A stretch of 64,000 nt of DNA from Amyelois transitella. Its lineage: Eukaryota; Arthropoda; Insecta; Lepidoptera; Pyralidae. Shown piece after piece: positions 1 through 10,074 of the stretch (position 1 is its first letter; the number at the start of each line of letters is the position of its first letter). Under the pieces are notes generated by a model that saw only the letters and a program-made list of their open reading frames with translations, did no database searches and had not been told where the DNA came from. The stretch is from assembly GCF_032362555.1 (NCBI RefSeq), contig NC_083508.1, positions 8,027,001 through 8,091,000 on the forward strand, in the 5' to 3' direction. The position numbers and the translations under genes are program-made.

Positions 1-111
1 CGCAAAAATATCCACACGACTATCCTTTACGCCTCTACAGAGTCAACTGTCCTGTCCGGTGGCAGCGGGGCGGGTTGCGGGGTAAAAAATGTAATTATGA
101 TCTGTGAGTAA
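1..111 (+). other. Possible 3' end of an upstream plus-strand gene (partial)
   Basis: The first 90 bases are clearly GC-richer than the AT-rich DNA that follows. Frame 1 is open from the window edge to a TAA at 109-111 and frame 3 stays open almost as far. AATAAA at 182-187 could be its polyadenylation signal. I recognise neither translated tail, and two frames are open, so the reading frame is undecided. It could equally be 3' UTR or the CpG-rich start of something on the other strand. Confidence 0.2.
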
Positions 112-794
112 TACAGGGAAACAATTGTAATCTTAGCTTGACCATAATATATTTTGGATTTTGGTTACATAATTTGATTACAATAAAGCAAATTTGAACT
201 GTACATTTTGGTATCAATGTTACTGTTTTAGTGAAACAATATTTGGTGAGCATTTATCCATTTTGGCAATCAAAAAGAATATTTGTACACAACGTACGAT
301 TATTCTGACGTGTGTATACTTATTTTGAAGCTTAATACGTTTTACTTTGGGAAACTAAATATAGATTGATTTTAATTTATATGGAGTTAATTTATTTTAC
401 TGGGTACTAAAATTTGGAAAACAAAAGCTATTTTGGTGAGCCCTTAAATTGTACCCATACTTTAAAATAGCAATTATACATATTTCTCAAATTAAGTACT
501 ATGTTTACAGTGAATAAAGTAATGACTTCTTAACACTTTCTAGATAAAAGTAGCGCCCAGCTCTTAAGTTTCCTAATATGGAACACATAATTTCTATGGT
601 GAGTTCATAAAACAGTTTTTAGATCGATCTCCATTTTGAAGTTTCTTTTTGTAAATTAAAAATAATTACTTAGTCAAGGAAGTCAATATTTTTACCTTTG
701 ATATATTTTTTTAATTTAATTTTAACTAAAATATCAGATCATCAAGATGATATAGATTCCCTAGATATTAGGCACAGGGGAAACATTTTCATCA

Positions 795-1010
795 GCCTAA
801 GGCCCCCCTCTCCACACTGCAACATTTCACGCGATTGTTATTGTTGAATTTATACCTCATTGTACTGACATTTTTGAAATCAAATCACTAATGATCATTA
901 CTAGTGTCGCTCCAGCTATAATATACAATCTATTGCAGTTTTCTAGGTCCAATATGGTCATCCCAATCTGTTGCAAAATCACATGGAAAAATATTGCAGT
1001 GTGAAAAGGT
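795..1010. repeat. Small fold-back (MITE-like) repeat remnant
   Basis: CACACTGCAACATTT at 813-827 is repeated inverted at 989-1003 (14 of 15 positions by eye), enclosing about 160 bases without an ORF. This is the layout of a short terminal-inverted-repeat element. No target duplication could be settled. It lies just downstream of the FAPP1 3' end; the rest of 112-1045 is AT-rich DNA in which I see nothing else. Confidence 0.35.
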
Positions 1011-1045
1011 TCTAAGATCTACAGCAATACTGTATTGTTTATAAA

Positions 1046-1051
1046 TTTATT
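1046..1051 (-). terminator. Polyadenylation signal AATAAA of the FAPP1-like gene
   Basis: TTTATT on the plus strand reads AATAAA on the minus strand, 35 bases after the stop codon of the FAPP1-like gene. Position and orientation fit its 3' end. Confidence 0.55.
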
Positions 1052-1085
1052 ATGTTTTTATAAATACATTAATACACAACACATT

Positions 1086-3241
1086 TCATCTATTTTCCTG
1101 TGATAAAGATCTGCTTATACTTTGACGTGGTGCTTTGGGTCCATTTATTTTAGATGCTAAATTTGGTACAGGCATTTCATACAATAAACTTGATGAAGTA
1201 GTGTTAGCTAGTTTCATAATGTCTTCTAAAGTCCTGACGAATGTATCACATGTTGCAGTAAGAAGACTTGACGCATCATCTATTTTCTGAAAAAAATAAA
1301 TATATAAAATTATGTTCCTACTTTATAAAATATCAAAAAAGTTAAATCAGTGGAACACTTGCCTATCGAGCCATTAACATTTAATTTCCATGATGGTGTG
1401 CTAGGAAAAAACAGCGAATCCGCTATTTCTTCAGACACAAAATGTTACTCAGCCAAGGTCACCAAGTACACCTTACAAAATTACTTTAAAAACAATAAAA
1501 AACTACTCAGGCCCTGTCTGTTAAAAAACCCAACTTTCCCCAGGCCGATCACTGCGTTGATCAGGCCCTTCAACTTTTTTGCTTAGGTACATTACCAAAT
1601 AGTTTAGGATGGCAGAAAAGCAGAAAATAAGATAAAAATATGTTGCTACTTGAACTAATGCCACAATTATGATGATACTCTTTTGATATAAACTTAATAA
1701 CTGAGGAGACTGAAGACCAGACAATATGAGGAGTAATGTTGAAAAGTGTTACTTTTTTAGTTGTGTAGGGTTCAAATGGAACATTGATGACCACAAATGT
1801 ATGAATGTTTATTTGATTACCTGTAACTCTGGTCCACCTTCAGCTGTAGCTGCACTTTTGATGTCATGGACTTGTTGCATCATGAGATCACAATACAATT
1901 GAAGTTCAGATTTCTTGTGACTCAAGGAATTGGTATCTTCTAACACTGCAACTGATAAACATGTTTGATTTACATTTATTTCACATGTTCATGTTAATGT
2001 ATCCATCAAAATCTTTTTTATTTCTAATCTTTGAAAATTCATACTCTTCTATAAATATAATAACTTTTTTCAAAACATAATATCACCCAAGATACAACAA
2101 CACAAAAAGAATAACAATAACATAAAATAAGCCATGTGGTTCCCAGCCCAAAAAGAAAAAATAGGACCACTCGAACTCATTCCCATGGATGTTGTAACAG
2201 GCGACTAAGGGATAGGCTTTTAAACTTGCAATTCTTCTTAGGCGATGGGCTAGCAACTGTCACTATTTGAATCTCAATTCTACCATTAAGACAAACATCC
2301 GAACATGGCCTATCAGTCTTTTCAAGATTGATGGTTCTGTCTAGCCCATGAGGGATAAAGACATGACTTTATTTATGTCCAACATAATATACTACAAAAT
2401 AATATAAACATATCATTGTTTTATTAAATGATTATTGTATTTATATGCAAGTTTTGTTACCTAAAGCTATGGTAGTCTATGTAAACCATTATAACTGATT
2501 AAAGCTATTTATTTACCACACCCTTAAAAAACTAACTCTCTTAACCATTAAACCCTAGTGCAGATAAAAAGGTTAAATAAATTGTTATTGAATCAAACCT
2601 TTTATTTCTTTGGAATCAACACAAGCTTTCGCACTACCCAATGCTACAAGCCATTTCTGTCGATCTTGTGGAGAAGGAGCCCTGAGGTACATGTGCTGCT
2701 GTCCTGGTATCACTAAATCGAGTCTTAAGTTGTCCAAATTGTTAACTAAAAATATGTTAAATAATTATTGTTTATAATATACAGGACATACTCAATTTTG
2801 GTTAAAAAACACAAGCTAATCAATACTCTTATACATCAATGTTTTTATGCATAAATTACATTCACTTATGCGTAATAAAAATGGGTATTTAAAACTTTAA
2901 AGTAAGAAAATCACTAAGGGCTTAAAACCTTGTTTAAAAGAAATGGTTACATAAAATTATATAAATTACATTAACTATTTTACTTGCCATTTATTTGACA
3001 CACAGATACTTTTACTGAACCTTTGCAGCCTTGATTTACTTCTTCCTGTGATTTATAATAAGATAGAATACCATTTTCCAATATAAACCATCTGGTTTGC
3101 CAGCCTGGAAAGCCAATAAATTATAAATAAATAGTTTAAATGACATGTAGTCACGCAAGGGCGAAGCATCAATTTGTATAGTTGTAAATTGTTATTTTTA
3201 CCATTCCAAAAATTTGTCCATTTCCATAAAATTCCTTCCAT
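1086..3241 (-). CDS. PLEKHA3: PH domain-containing protein, PLEKHA3/FAPP1 type (5 exons)
   Basis: FAPP proteins bind phosphatidylinositol 4-phosphate and ARF1 at the trans-Golgi network through an N-terminal PH domain. Exons, in gene order: 3202-3241, 2988-3104, 2599-2745, 1821-1945, 1086-1286; phases agree throughout and give 209 residues. Residues 1-100 are the PH domain: start [19 protein letters not shown] keeps Lys7, Trp8 and Arg18 and the aromatic membrane-wedge loop, and it closes with [14 protein letters not shown]. The tail has the family block [13 protein letters not shown] and a [11 protein letters not shown] segment. There is no GLTP domain, so it is PLEKHA3-like rather than PLEKHA8-like; human PLEKHA3 is about 300 residues, so this tail is short. 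Intron 2 has a GC donor (2987-2986); the alternative GT three bases on would create an immediate stop, and residue spacing matches the vertebrate protein only with GC. Intron 3 holds a SINE-like repeat. Divergent from MGST1. Confidence 0.93.
2131..2385 (-). repeat. SINE-like dispersed repeat, family A, nearly full length, in FAPP1 intron 3
   Basis: Read on the minus strand it begins with the CATGTCTTTATCCCTCATGG-type head, passes AGACTGATAGGCC, GGTTGCTAGCCCATCGCC and CCTTAGTCGCC-like blocks, and ends CCATGGGAATGAG...GGGAACCAC. The same order of blocks recurs at 21221-21478, 46033-46325, 49525-49770 and 51904-52180, which defines the family inside this window. Confidence 0.7.
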
Positions 3242-4058
3242 ATTTTATCGGATTTGTAATTTTCTCGAAAATCTTATTGAATTTGTTTTGTTGGTGTTGG
3301 ATGTGAAATGTCAATTAATTGAATGTCAATGTCAGTTAAAGCCAACTGTCATGATAACGATGCGTTCACGCAATGTACATATCTGCCAACTTCTGAATAA
3401 AATTATGAAATCAAGGATAAGAAGATTTTTATTACAACCATAGGGCACAATGTTTAGACTTATCATCTCTTTTTTTATGACCTGATTATTAACCGGAGTT
3501 ATAAAAAGACATAGTACGGCTTACGAAACTTAACAACCTTACGCCCAATTTGATTTGTGAATGTCCAATTAGGAAGTTTGATTTTGTGCAAATATTTTAA
3601 TTAGTGTTGCACCATTTCTCTGGTATGTTTTTTGACCCCCGACCCGAACAAATGTCAAAGATGTTCAACACACATCTACGAGGCGATCGCGTGTTGTGTT
3701 CCATTAAAGCACTTGCAACGCAACTTGATATCTATTTTCCAAAATCGAGATGTTTCTATAGATAAATTAATAAAAGATAAATATTAAATCAATATTAAAA
3801 AAATATTATGCATTGAAAATGTTTATTCTTTTATATTTGTAACAAAGTACATTATAATTCGCATGACCTAAATAAATATTAGCTACTTATCAGTGAATGC
3901 AAGAAAACGGACCAAAACCTGTGGCCATCTATTATTAGCGCAGAGTTGTTTACTCAGTCACTTATATAACAGATAACTACCGCACTCGGCACCCGGTGAA
4001 CATTTGATTTCGCTGTAAGTTTAATTGAAAAATAAACTAAATTACCTATAATAGAACC
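3242..4058. promoter_or_regulatory. Shared divergent promoter interval of FAPP1 and MGST1
   Basis: The two start codons are 817 bases apart, facing away from each other. On the FAPP1 side AATGTCA occurs at 3307-3313, 3322-3328 and 3328-3334, with a fourth copy at 3651-3657. On the MGST1 side there is a TATA box. The middle (3740-3900) is plain AT-rich sequence. Sharing of regulatory elements is inferred from layout only. Confidence 0.55.
3963..3969 (+). promoter_or_regulatory. TATA box of MGST1
   Basis: TATATAA lies 90 bases before the ATG of MGST1. A start of transcription about 30 bases downstream, near 3990-3995, would give a 5' UTR of about 65 bases. Confidence 0.55.
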
Positions 4059-4520
4059 ATGGCATCGTTTACATTTTCCTTTAATGATCCAGCTGTGCAA
4101 TCATATGCCTTTTATTCTGGGGTATTGGCTCTGAAAACACTTGGCATGTCTGTGTTGACATCTAGAGTTCGTCATAGCAAGAAAGTGTTTGCTAACGAGG
4201 AAGATGCCAAGCTGGATAAAAGGGGAGTAGTCAAATTCGATGACCCTGATGTGGAAAGAGTGAGGCGCGCGCATCTAAACGACCTTGAAAATATACCAGC
4301 TTTTTGGGTATTGGGTGGATTGTACCTCACAACGGGACCATCGGCAGAAACAGCTACTAATCTCTTCAGAGCCTATGCTGCAGGCCGTGTCCTTCATACC
4401 TTGGTATATGCTGTTAAACCACTGCCGCAACCAGCCCGCGGAATCGCTTTCGGCATACCATTTCTCATAATGATATTCATGGGAATCAAAGTGGTTGTTT
4501 ATTATTCAAAAGCCCTATAA
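4059..4520 (+). CDS. Mgst1: Microsomal glutathione S-transferase 1-like (MAPEG family)
   Basis: Trimeric membrane enzyme of the ER and mitochondrial outer membrane that conjugates glutathione to electrophiles and reduces lipid hydroperoxides. The single open exon gives 153 residues, the usual MGST1 length. Four hydrophobic segments are visible near 17-35, 79-93, 98-118 and 128-149. The family signature ERVRRAHLNDLENI (66-79) carries Arg69, Arg70, His72, Asn74 and Glu77, corresponding to the glutathione-site residues of mammalian MGST1. The start is in a strong context (AACCATGG) and follows in-frame stops. A TATA box lies upstream and AATAAA at 4544-4549 is 24 bases after the stop. The CDS has no intron, unlike its neighbours. 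It faces away from FAPP1. Confidence 0.95.
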   Translation: MASFTFSFNDPAVQSYAFYSGVLALKTLGMSVLTSRVRHSKKVFANEEDAKLDKRGVVKFDDPDVERVRRAHLNDLENIPAFWVLGGLYLTTGPSAETATNLFRAYAAGRVLHTLVYAVKPLPQPARGIAFGIPFLIMIFMGIKVVVYYSKAL

Positions 4521-4543
4521 TACATCGAATAGGTACCTCGCAC

Positions 4544-4549
4544 AATAAA
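4544..4549 (+). terminator. Polyadenylation signal AATAAA of MGST1
   Basis: It sits 24 bases after the MGST1 stop codon in the right orientation, giving a very short 3' UTR. Confidence 0.65.
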
Positions 4550-4799
4550 ATTATAATATTCATACAGATTTATTTTTTTATGGGATACTGGTTTTACATT
4601 AATGTAATGGTAACTCATGTATATAACACATGTTAATAAATAATACGTAATTTTTTGTACCAAATGTCATTATAATATTGTTTCAGAAAAATAAATACTT
4701 GGTAAACAAATTGACTAAAATTCATTTTTTATAAACCATACCCACCACCACCTCATCCATCTAAATAATAATTCAAACTTATAACGTCAGATTTTTACA

Positions 4800-4972
4800 C
4801 TCATACATATCAGTCATAACATCTATATCCCCGGTGGGGTAGACAACCAACAATCTTGAATAGACTGAAAGGCTTGCTTCAACTGTATACACCTAGTGTA
4901 CCTATTGAGATCCAAATAGTGATAGGTTGCTAGCCCATCACCTACAAGAGGAATCCCTTATTCATTTAAGAG
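4800..4972 (+). repeat. SINE-like family A repeat, 5' part
   Basis: It has the head CATAACATCTATATCCCC followed by GGGGTAGACAACCAACA, TAGACTGAAAGGC and GGTTGCTAGCCCATCACC, in the same order as the fuller copies. It stops after GAATCCC and lacks the 3' half. Confidence 0.65.
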
Positions 4973-5932
4973 GTTTTGAGCTATAGAAGGGTCAAAAGTA
5001 GCACCAAGTGTAAAAATAACTTAGCGCTGTCACGTCACACAGATAGTTTTGTTGAGTCATGAGTCCCAAAATGTCAATTAAAAAGACTACTATTGTAACT
5101 ATTCAATGTGTTTTATTAAGGCATGTCACTCATATCTAAGTATTCTCTCATATCTGTAACTCTTTATCCTCAGTCTGTTATCTACGCTATATCTTTGTGG
5201 TTATCTGAACTAAAGCAAGATAGCGATAGCTCTTGTCAACGTTCGTGATTAAGGGGGAAGGTATCGAAATCTACACTAATAATAAAGAGAAAAAATTTGT
5301 ATTTTGTATGTTTCTTCGTTTTTTAATGTAGACAATGTACATTCATCCACGATTTAGATTTCAGAGATCTGTATTTTTAAATTGACTATTTGTGATTTAT
5401 ATTTACTATTCTATTCTGTTCAAAGTTAATAAAAAATTAAAATCTAGAGTATACTTATACCCAAAATAAACTTTGACGAAGTATCTTTTGTAATGTCCCC
5501 GCTCTAAAATCGGAATACATTCGAAGGTAAAATTACGCGTTTTTCCCAGAGTGAAAAAAATCATTAACATTATTTTACCAACATGATCTTTACATATTAT
5601 TTATTAACAACTTGAAAACATAAAGAACTAGAAATAATAATTAATGCTTAAATCATACATGGACCGCAGAACAACGTTATTTGAGAAATAGTTATTTTCC
5701 TTAGTTAAGTAAAGACATCCTTATTTTATTTCGATGTAAGCATTAAATATACAGCCCAGTATCTGGTAAGATTTCTTAAGGCTATACCTTTTCCAGTGAC
5801 ATATATCTTGGAATTTTTTAGTCTTAACTTATAATATCTGTGGAGACTTTCAATTGATTTCATTGAGTGAAAAAAATACGGTCGAATTCAATACCTCCTC
5901 TTTTTTTGAAGTCAGTTTTAAAAATATAAAAA

Positions 5933-6205
5933 TACTAGCTGACCCGGCAAACGTTATTTTGCCATATAAATATTTTTTAAGTAATTTCTAGTGTAGACAA
6001 AAAATTGCTAACATATTGTGAGTGTTTAAGAATGTGGTATATGCGTGCGGCTTCGATCAAGGGGATAACTAATTAAATGACAATTGATTAGTTGTCGACC
6101 GGTTATGAAAAATGATTAAATTACTAAAATGGCTATTAAAAAATAGGGGTTGGTGATAAAAGGGTAAAAATTTAGGGTTGTATGTATTTTTTAATGCGAT
6201 ATAAT
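5933..6205 (+). repeat. RTE-like LINE 3' fragment
   Basis: It starts TACTAGCTGACCCGGCAAAC and ends with a block containing AATAGGGGTTGGTGATAAAA and TTTAGGGTTGTATG. These two blocks are commonly found together in lepidopteran dispersed repeats; assignment to RTE/BovB-type elements is from general knowledge, not from an ORF, because no reverse transcriptase sequence is present. Confidence 0.5.
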
Positions 6206-7005
6206 AAAAAAGTAAAGTTTTTTTTTATTTCTTAACTTTTTTATATACCTATAATCGATTATGGAAATAATCGACTAAAAATGGATTATTTTAAAGTAAA
6301 AATCAATTTTAATACATGATTTTTTTACAAATTAATAATCCATTTTTTATAATCATGCAATAAATGCACTCCGACATTACGTTTGGTCTTCTGGCTTGGA
6401 GCCCGGAACGCGAACTGCCAAAGAATACTATCGTAGCTCCATAATATTACATTAACACCATATGTGCATTCATTTAATCAAACATTCACTAGATGGAGTT
6501 AGTCGATGATCTGTATTTGACCGACATTCGGTTGATATAAAATTCATTATTCGTTGTTAAAACTTCATTTAATTTTTTCAAACTTGATTGTTTTAAAACT
6601 TTAATTTGTGTTGATTATATAAGTACTTACTGTTTCTGTTGTTTATTTTAAATAAATAAATTTATTGATATAATTTATATGGCGTTTATTATGACATTAA
6701 TTGAAGAAATAGGAAAAAAAATATCAATATAATAAAATCAATTATTTTCTTAAGAAAAATCGATTATTCATGCTTAAGAAATAAACCAATTAAATAAAAG
6801 TCGATTTTATATCAGTAATGTCACATCCCTAGCACTGCCTGCATATTTTGACAGCTGACGGGTGTGGCACTATACCTACGCTAACGAACTAAATTTAGAT
6901 TAACAACAAACAATCAAACAATACGGATAGCTCTTGGATGTCGAAAAAAATAATATTTATATAGAATACACGTGTCTTCATGTAACTGATTAATTCTCAA
7001 TAGCA

Positions 7006-8232
7006 ATGGCTTCATATCACAGGAGTGCCTTTATGGTTGTGTCTATTTTACTTTCATTTTGGAGAGGTTAGTTCTGTGCCCGCTTGCTTGTTTGTTTGTT
7101 TAAGTGAGGTTTAATTATTACTTAACGTTATTTTTATTCTTGCAGTTCTTAGTTTAGAGTGTTATGTCTGTAATGACCAGGAAGATAACACAGAAAAGTG
7201 TGTGAAAACGATTAAAACCTGCGAGTATAACCAAGATGTATGTTTGACTGAAATCAAGTGGGGCAGTACACCTTACTGGTCTCAGGGTGCCAAGAAACAG
7301 TACTATGTATCAAAAAGATGTTCTAATAAGACAGAATGTGCGACTATCAGACACCAAAACATGCCACTATGTACTCACATTTGGTATCAAGACTGGGTGT
7401 GTTCTGATTGTTGCCAGGGTGATCGCTGTAATTATTACATTATTGTAAGTTTCTTTTAATTATATTTGCTTGTTATCTATTCAGTGTCTCCAAGGAGTTG
7501 TTTCTGAAAATGAGCCTTGTGGTCATAAAGTCTAGCTGGCAAGCAAAGTTGTATGCTTAAAGCTGTGGTCTTCTAAAGTATTTTAAACTTAACATGTTTA
7601 AAAAACTTTAGAATCAACTGCTTGCCTGATCCCAATTTTAGCACCTATAAAATACACTTATTAGCTCTTTATTTTTTATTCTTTACATATATATTGCCAA
7701 CAGTCTCAAAAACACTGAAAGGCCATGTTCACCTGTATGGCTTCATAATAGAATTGAGGTTAAAATAATGAAAGGTTGCTAGACCATCACCTACAAGAAG
7801 AATCCCAAGTTTATATCTCTTTGTCACTTTTTACATAACCCATGGGAAAATATGAAGTGAGTTTCTAAAGTTCCGTAAATCACACAGCACTTATAATCAT
7901 GTTACCCATCACACAACTGCTTACAGTCATTTATATGCAAATGAATATGGCTGATGAACAAAAAGCAAAAAACACAAACAGATCTGTGAAAATATGTACA
8001 AAATATGCCCATACATATATGGGGCAATTCCCAGTTCTTCTTAAGAGCTTCTGACTTCAATACCTATAAATTTAAATGGCTTAGTAATGAGTAATTGATT
8101 GCCCATTGCTTAAAACAATGACACAAAATGGTATAATAGGTTGTTTAATTTATGTTTCAGAGTGGCAGTTCATCACTGAAACCCCTACTTTTAATATTAG
8201 GTGGAACAATTCTATTTCAGTTTGTAGTATAG
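7006..8232 (+). CDS. Ly6/uPAR-domain GPI-anchored protein (3 exons)
   Basis: Exons 7006-7066, 7146-7444 and 8161-8232 join in phase to give 143 residues. Residues 1-23 are a signal peptide ending ...WRVLS, so the mature chain starts LECYVC, the classic Ly6 beginning. Twelve cysteines follow (26, 29, 39, 46, 53, 79, 85, 96, 106, 109, 110, 115) and the domain closes with CCQGDRCN, the invariant Ly6 ending. Exon 3 encodes a Ser/Gly-rich stretch (SGSSS, 121-125) and a hydrophobic tail to the stop, the layout of a GPI-attachment signal. Insect relatives such as quiver, crooked, coiled and boudin act in septate junctions and channel modulation; I cannot say which, if any, is the orthologue. Twelve cysteines is one pair more than the basic ten. 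Longer open frames in intron 2 and over exon 3 are in other frames and are shadows. Confidence 0.88.
7688..7860 (+). repeat. SINE-like family A fragment in intron 2 of the Ly6 gene
   Basis: It contains GCCAACAGTCTC, ACTGAAAGGCCATGTTCA, GGTTGCTAGACCATCACC and CCCATGGGAAA in family order. The 5' TACA-rich head is missing and the sequence is diverged. Confidence 0.6.
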
Positions 8233-10074
8233 ATAATGTCAATATGAACTATGCATGTAAATCTTATTTAATGTTGTTAGGATTTGCAATTTTTTGGGAA
8301 AAAGCAAATAGATTACTATTTGCACTTGACTTGATTATTACTGGCAACAGTACATCATTGCATGTTAGGTTTTATTTACGATGTAGCTTTAAGTAACAAG
8401 AATACTTTTTCATATGCTTACCTAAGCTTAAGATTCCGTCCATTTAGATTTAAAGACTAATTTTATACAGAGTTAATAAATATGATAAGAGAGTATCTTG
8501 AGAAATGACAAAAAAAAATTCTATTCCACTTCATACCATTATTATGCATATTGATAATGAAATTGACTGATTTTGGTATTAAGGTATGTAATAGTGTTAA
8601 CAACTTTTAACCAATAAAACTTATCTTATTTTTCCTGAGATATTTGAATCTGCCAGCTCAGTTGCCCCTCCCTAGTATTTTAAGCATTTTTGTTTAGTTT
8701 AATATGTAAAATGCATTGTAGTCCTTTTGTACAAAATGTATGTCTTCTCTCACGAGATGGAAGATATTTCCATTGAACTAAGTAGCACCATTACTAAAAT
8801 TTCTTTAATATAATGCTTCTGTATGTTTGTTTCTGTTTATTGCATATTTATTTAAGACATTGGTATAAATTGTAACAAATTGATTATTGTTAAATATTCC
8901 TTTTATTTGATTTGTATAATTAGGTATATTACGAAAATATAATTACATTTAGAAAATTATATACCGTGTTTATTAAGAACATATTTATTTCTTTTTTGAT
9001 CTGACAAAACTTTTAAGAACTTGTTTATTTTTTCATAAAGTGTGAAACAATAAAAAAAATATAAGTATTTCTAGGTACATACCTACCTAGGTATTGTCAC
9101 ACAGTAATAATAACAATTCATTGTACCTATCAAAGTGATATTGATCTGTTTTGTATTTTTGTATAAGTACGGAGTAACATAAATTGGGTTAATTAAAGAA
9201 ATAAATTTTTTATTTGTTTTAGTTATGAATGAATTAGCAGCATGTTTCTATTTTAATCTCAATTCAATTATTATAATATGGCTCTGACTGCCCCATAAGC
9301 GTTAAGACGTGATTATATGTTAACGTAACATAGCTATGTATGAATGAAAAGAACTACAGTCAATCAATGGAACCGTTAGAGTAAATAAAACCGCGAGCCC
9401 GAGCTGTGCTAAAAACTAAAAACTAACCACAAAAAAAAAATCGCCGATAAATAACAAGAACTGCAAATTTATAAAGAAAGAACAACTTTGGAAGTGAACA
9501 TCTCTAGTCCGCCATGGTATCCCGGTTTGTTTAATTAGATATGGTACGCAGGAAAAGTTCATGTAGGTATATAGGCACTTTTATAATTATGATAGTTCTT
9601 CAGAGGTTTGAATCTGTAGAAATAGTTTTATTTTGTTACAGACATAAAGTTTACTAAAGTCTAAAGTAGACCCACAAGGCGACATAGAATAGAAACTGCC
9701 ACTGTCCACATCAATCAATCAGAGAGCTGTTTGTTATTTTTATTTAATGTAATTGGTTAGAAATTTACCACTAGAGGTCGCAATGTGACGGAAATGTGAA
9801 CGCTAAATAATATAATTCATCGCTCGGGTAGAATCCTACTAAAGTTTATGATCAAAATCAAAATCAAAAAAAAAAATGAGTATTATTTACCTATACCCTC
9901 TTTGCCAAAGTGACAAATCGTTGACGTTGGCGTTGGCAATTGGTAGGATAGCCGTCCGCCCTGTCCTGTCTGTCTGTGTGTGTGTAGCCAGCCGCTGCTT
10001 CGCTGTCATCGGCAGTGCTAGCAATAGCTCCATTTTCTTTCTAAAAAAGGAAACTAAATCTTTCATATTTCATT
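8233..10074. other. Intergenic interval between the Ly6 gene and ERp44
   Basis: This is AT-rich, with candidate polyadenylation signals for the Ly6 gene (AATAAA at 8475-8480 is the nearest). A family A 5' fragment in minus orientation lies at 9280-9322 (GGGGCAGTCAGAGCC read on the minus strand). The last 200 bases before the ERp44 ATG are GC-richer, with a short TCTG/TGTG run near 9965-9985, and probably hold its promoter. No TATA box is apparent. Confidence 0.45.

Larger units (their letters stand above)
4521..7005. other. Intergenic interval between MGST1 and the Ly6 gene
   Basis: No coding segment was found. It contains a family A repeat fragment (4800-4972), an RTE-like LINE tail (5933-6205), and an AT-rich stretch rich in ATCGATTA-type words (6240-6800). 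That stretch ends in AATGTCACATCCCTAGCACTG (6818-6838), which looks like the end of a DNA-transposon remnant, though no matching left end was found. Confidence 0.5.

Noticed and set aside
1496-1580. Extra FAPP1 exon in intron 4 (GC-richer patch with GGCCTGATCA/TGATCGGCC words)
   Set aside because: Joining exon 4 (ends 1821) to exon 5 (starts 1286) already matches the protein family, and this patch has no acceptor-donor pair that keeps frame. Its hairpin-like words suggest repeat sequence.
8106-8396. 96-codon plus-strand open frame
   Set aside because: It covers Ly6 exon 3 in the wrong frame. The in-phase reading from the CAG acceptor at 8160 gives the GPI-signal tail and stops at 8232.
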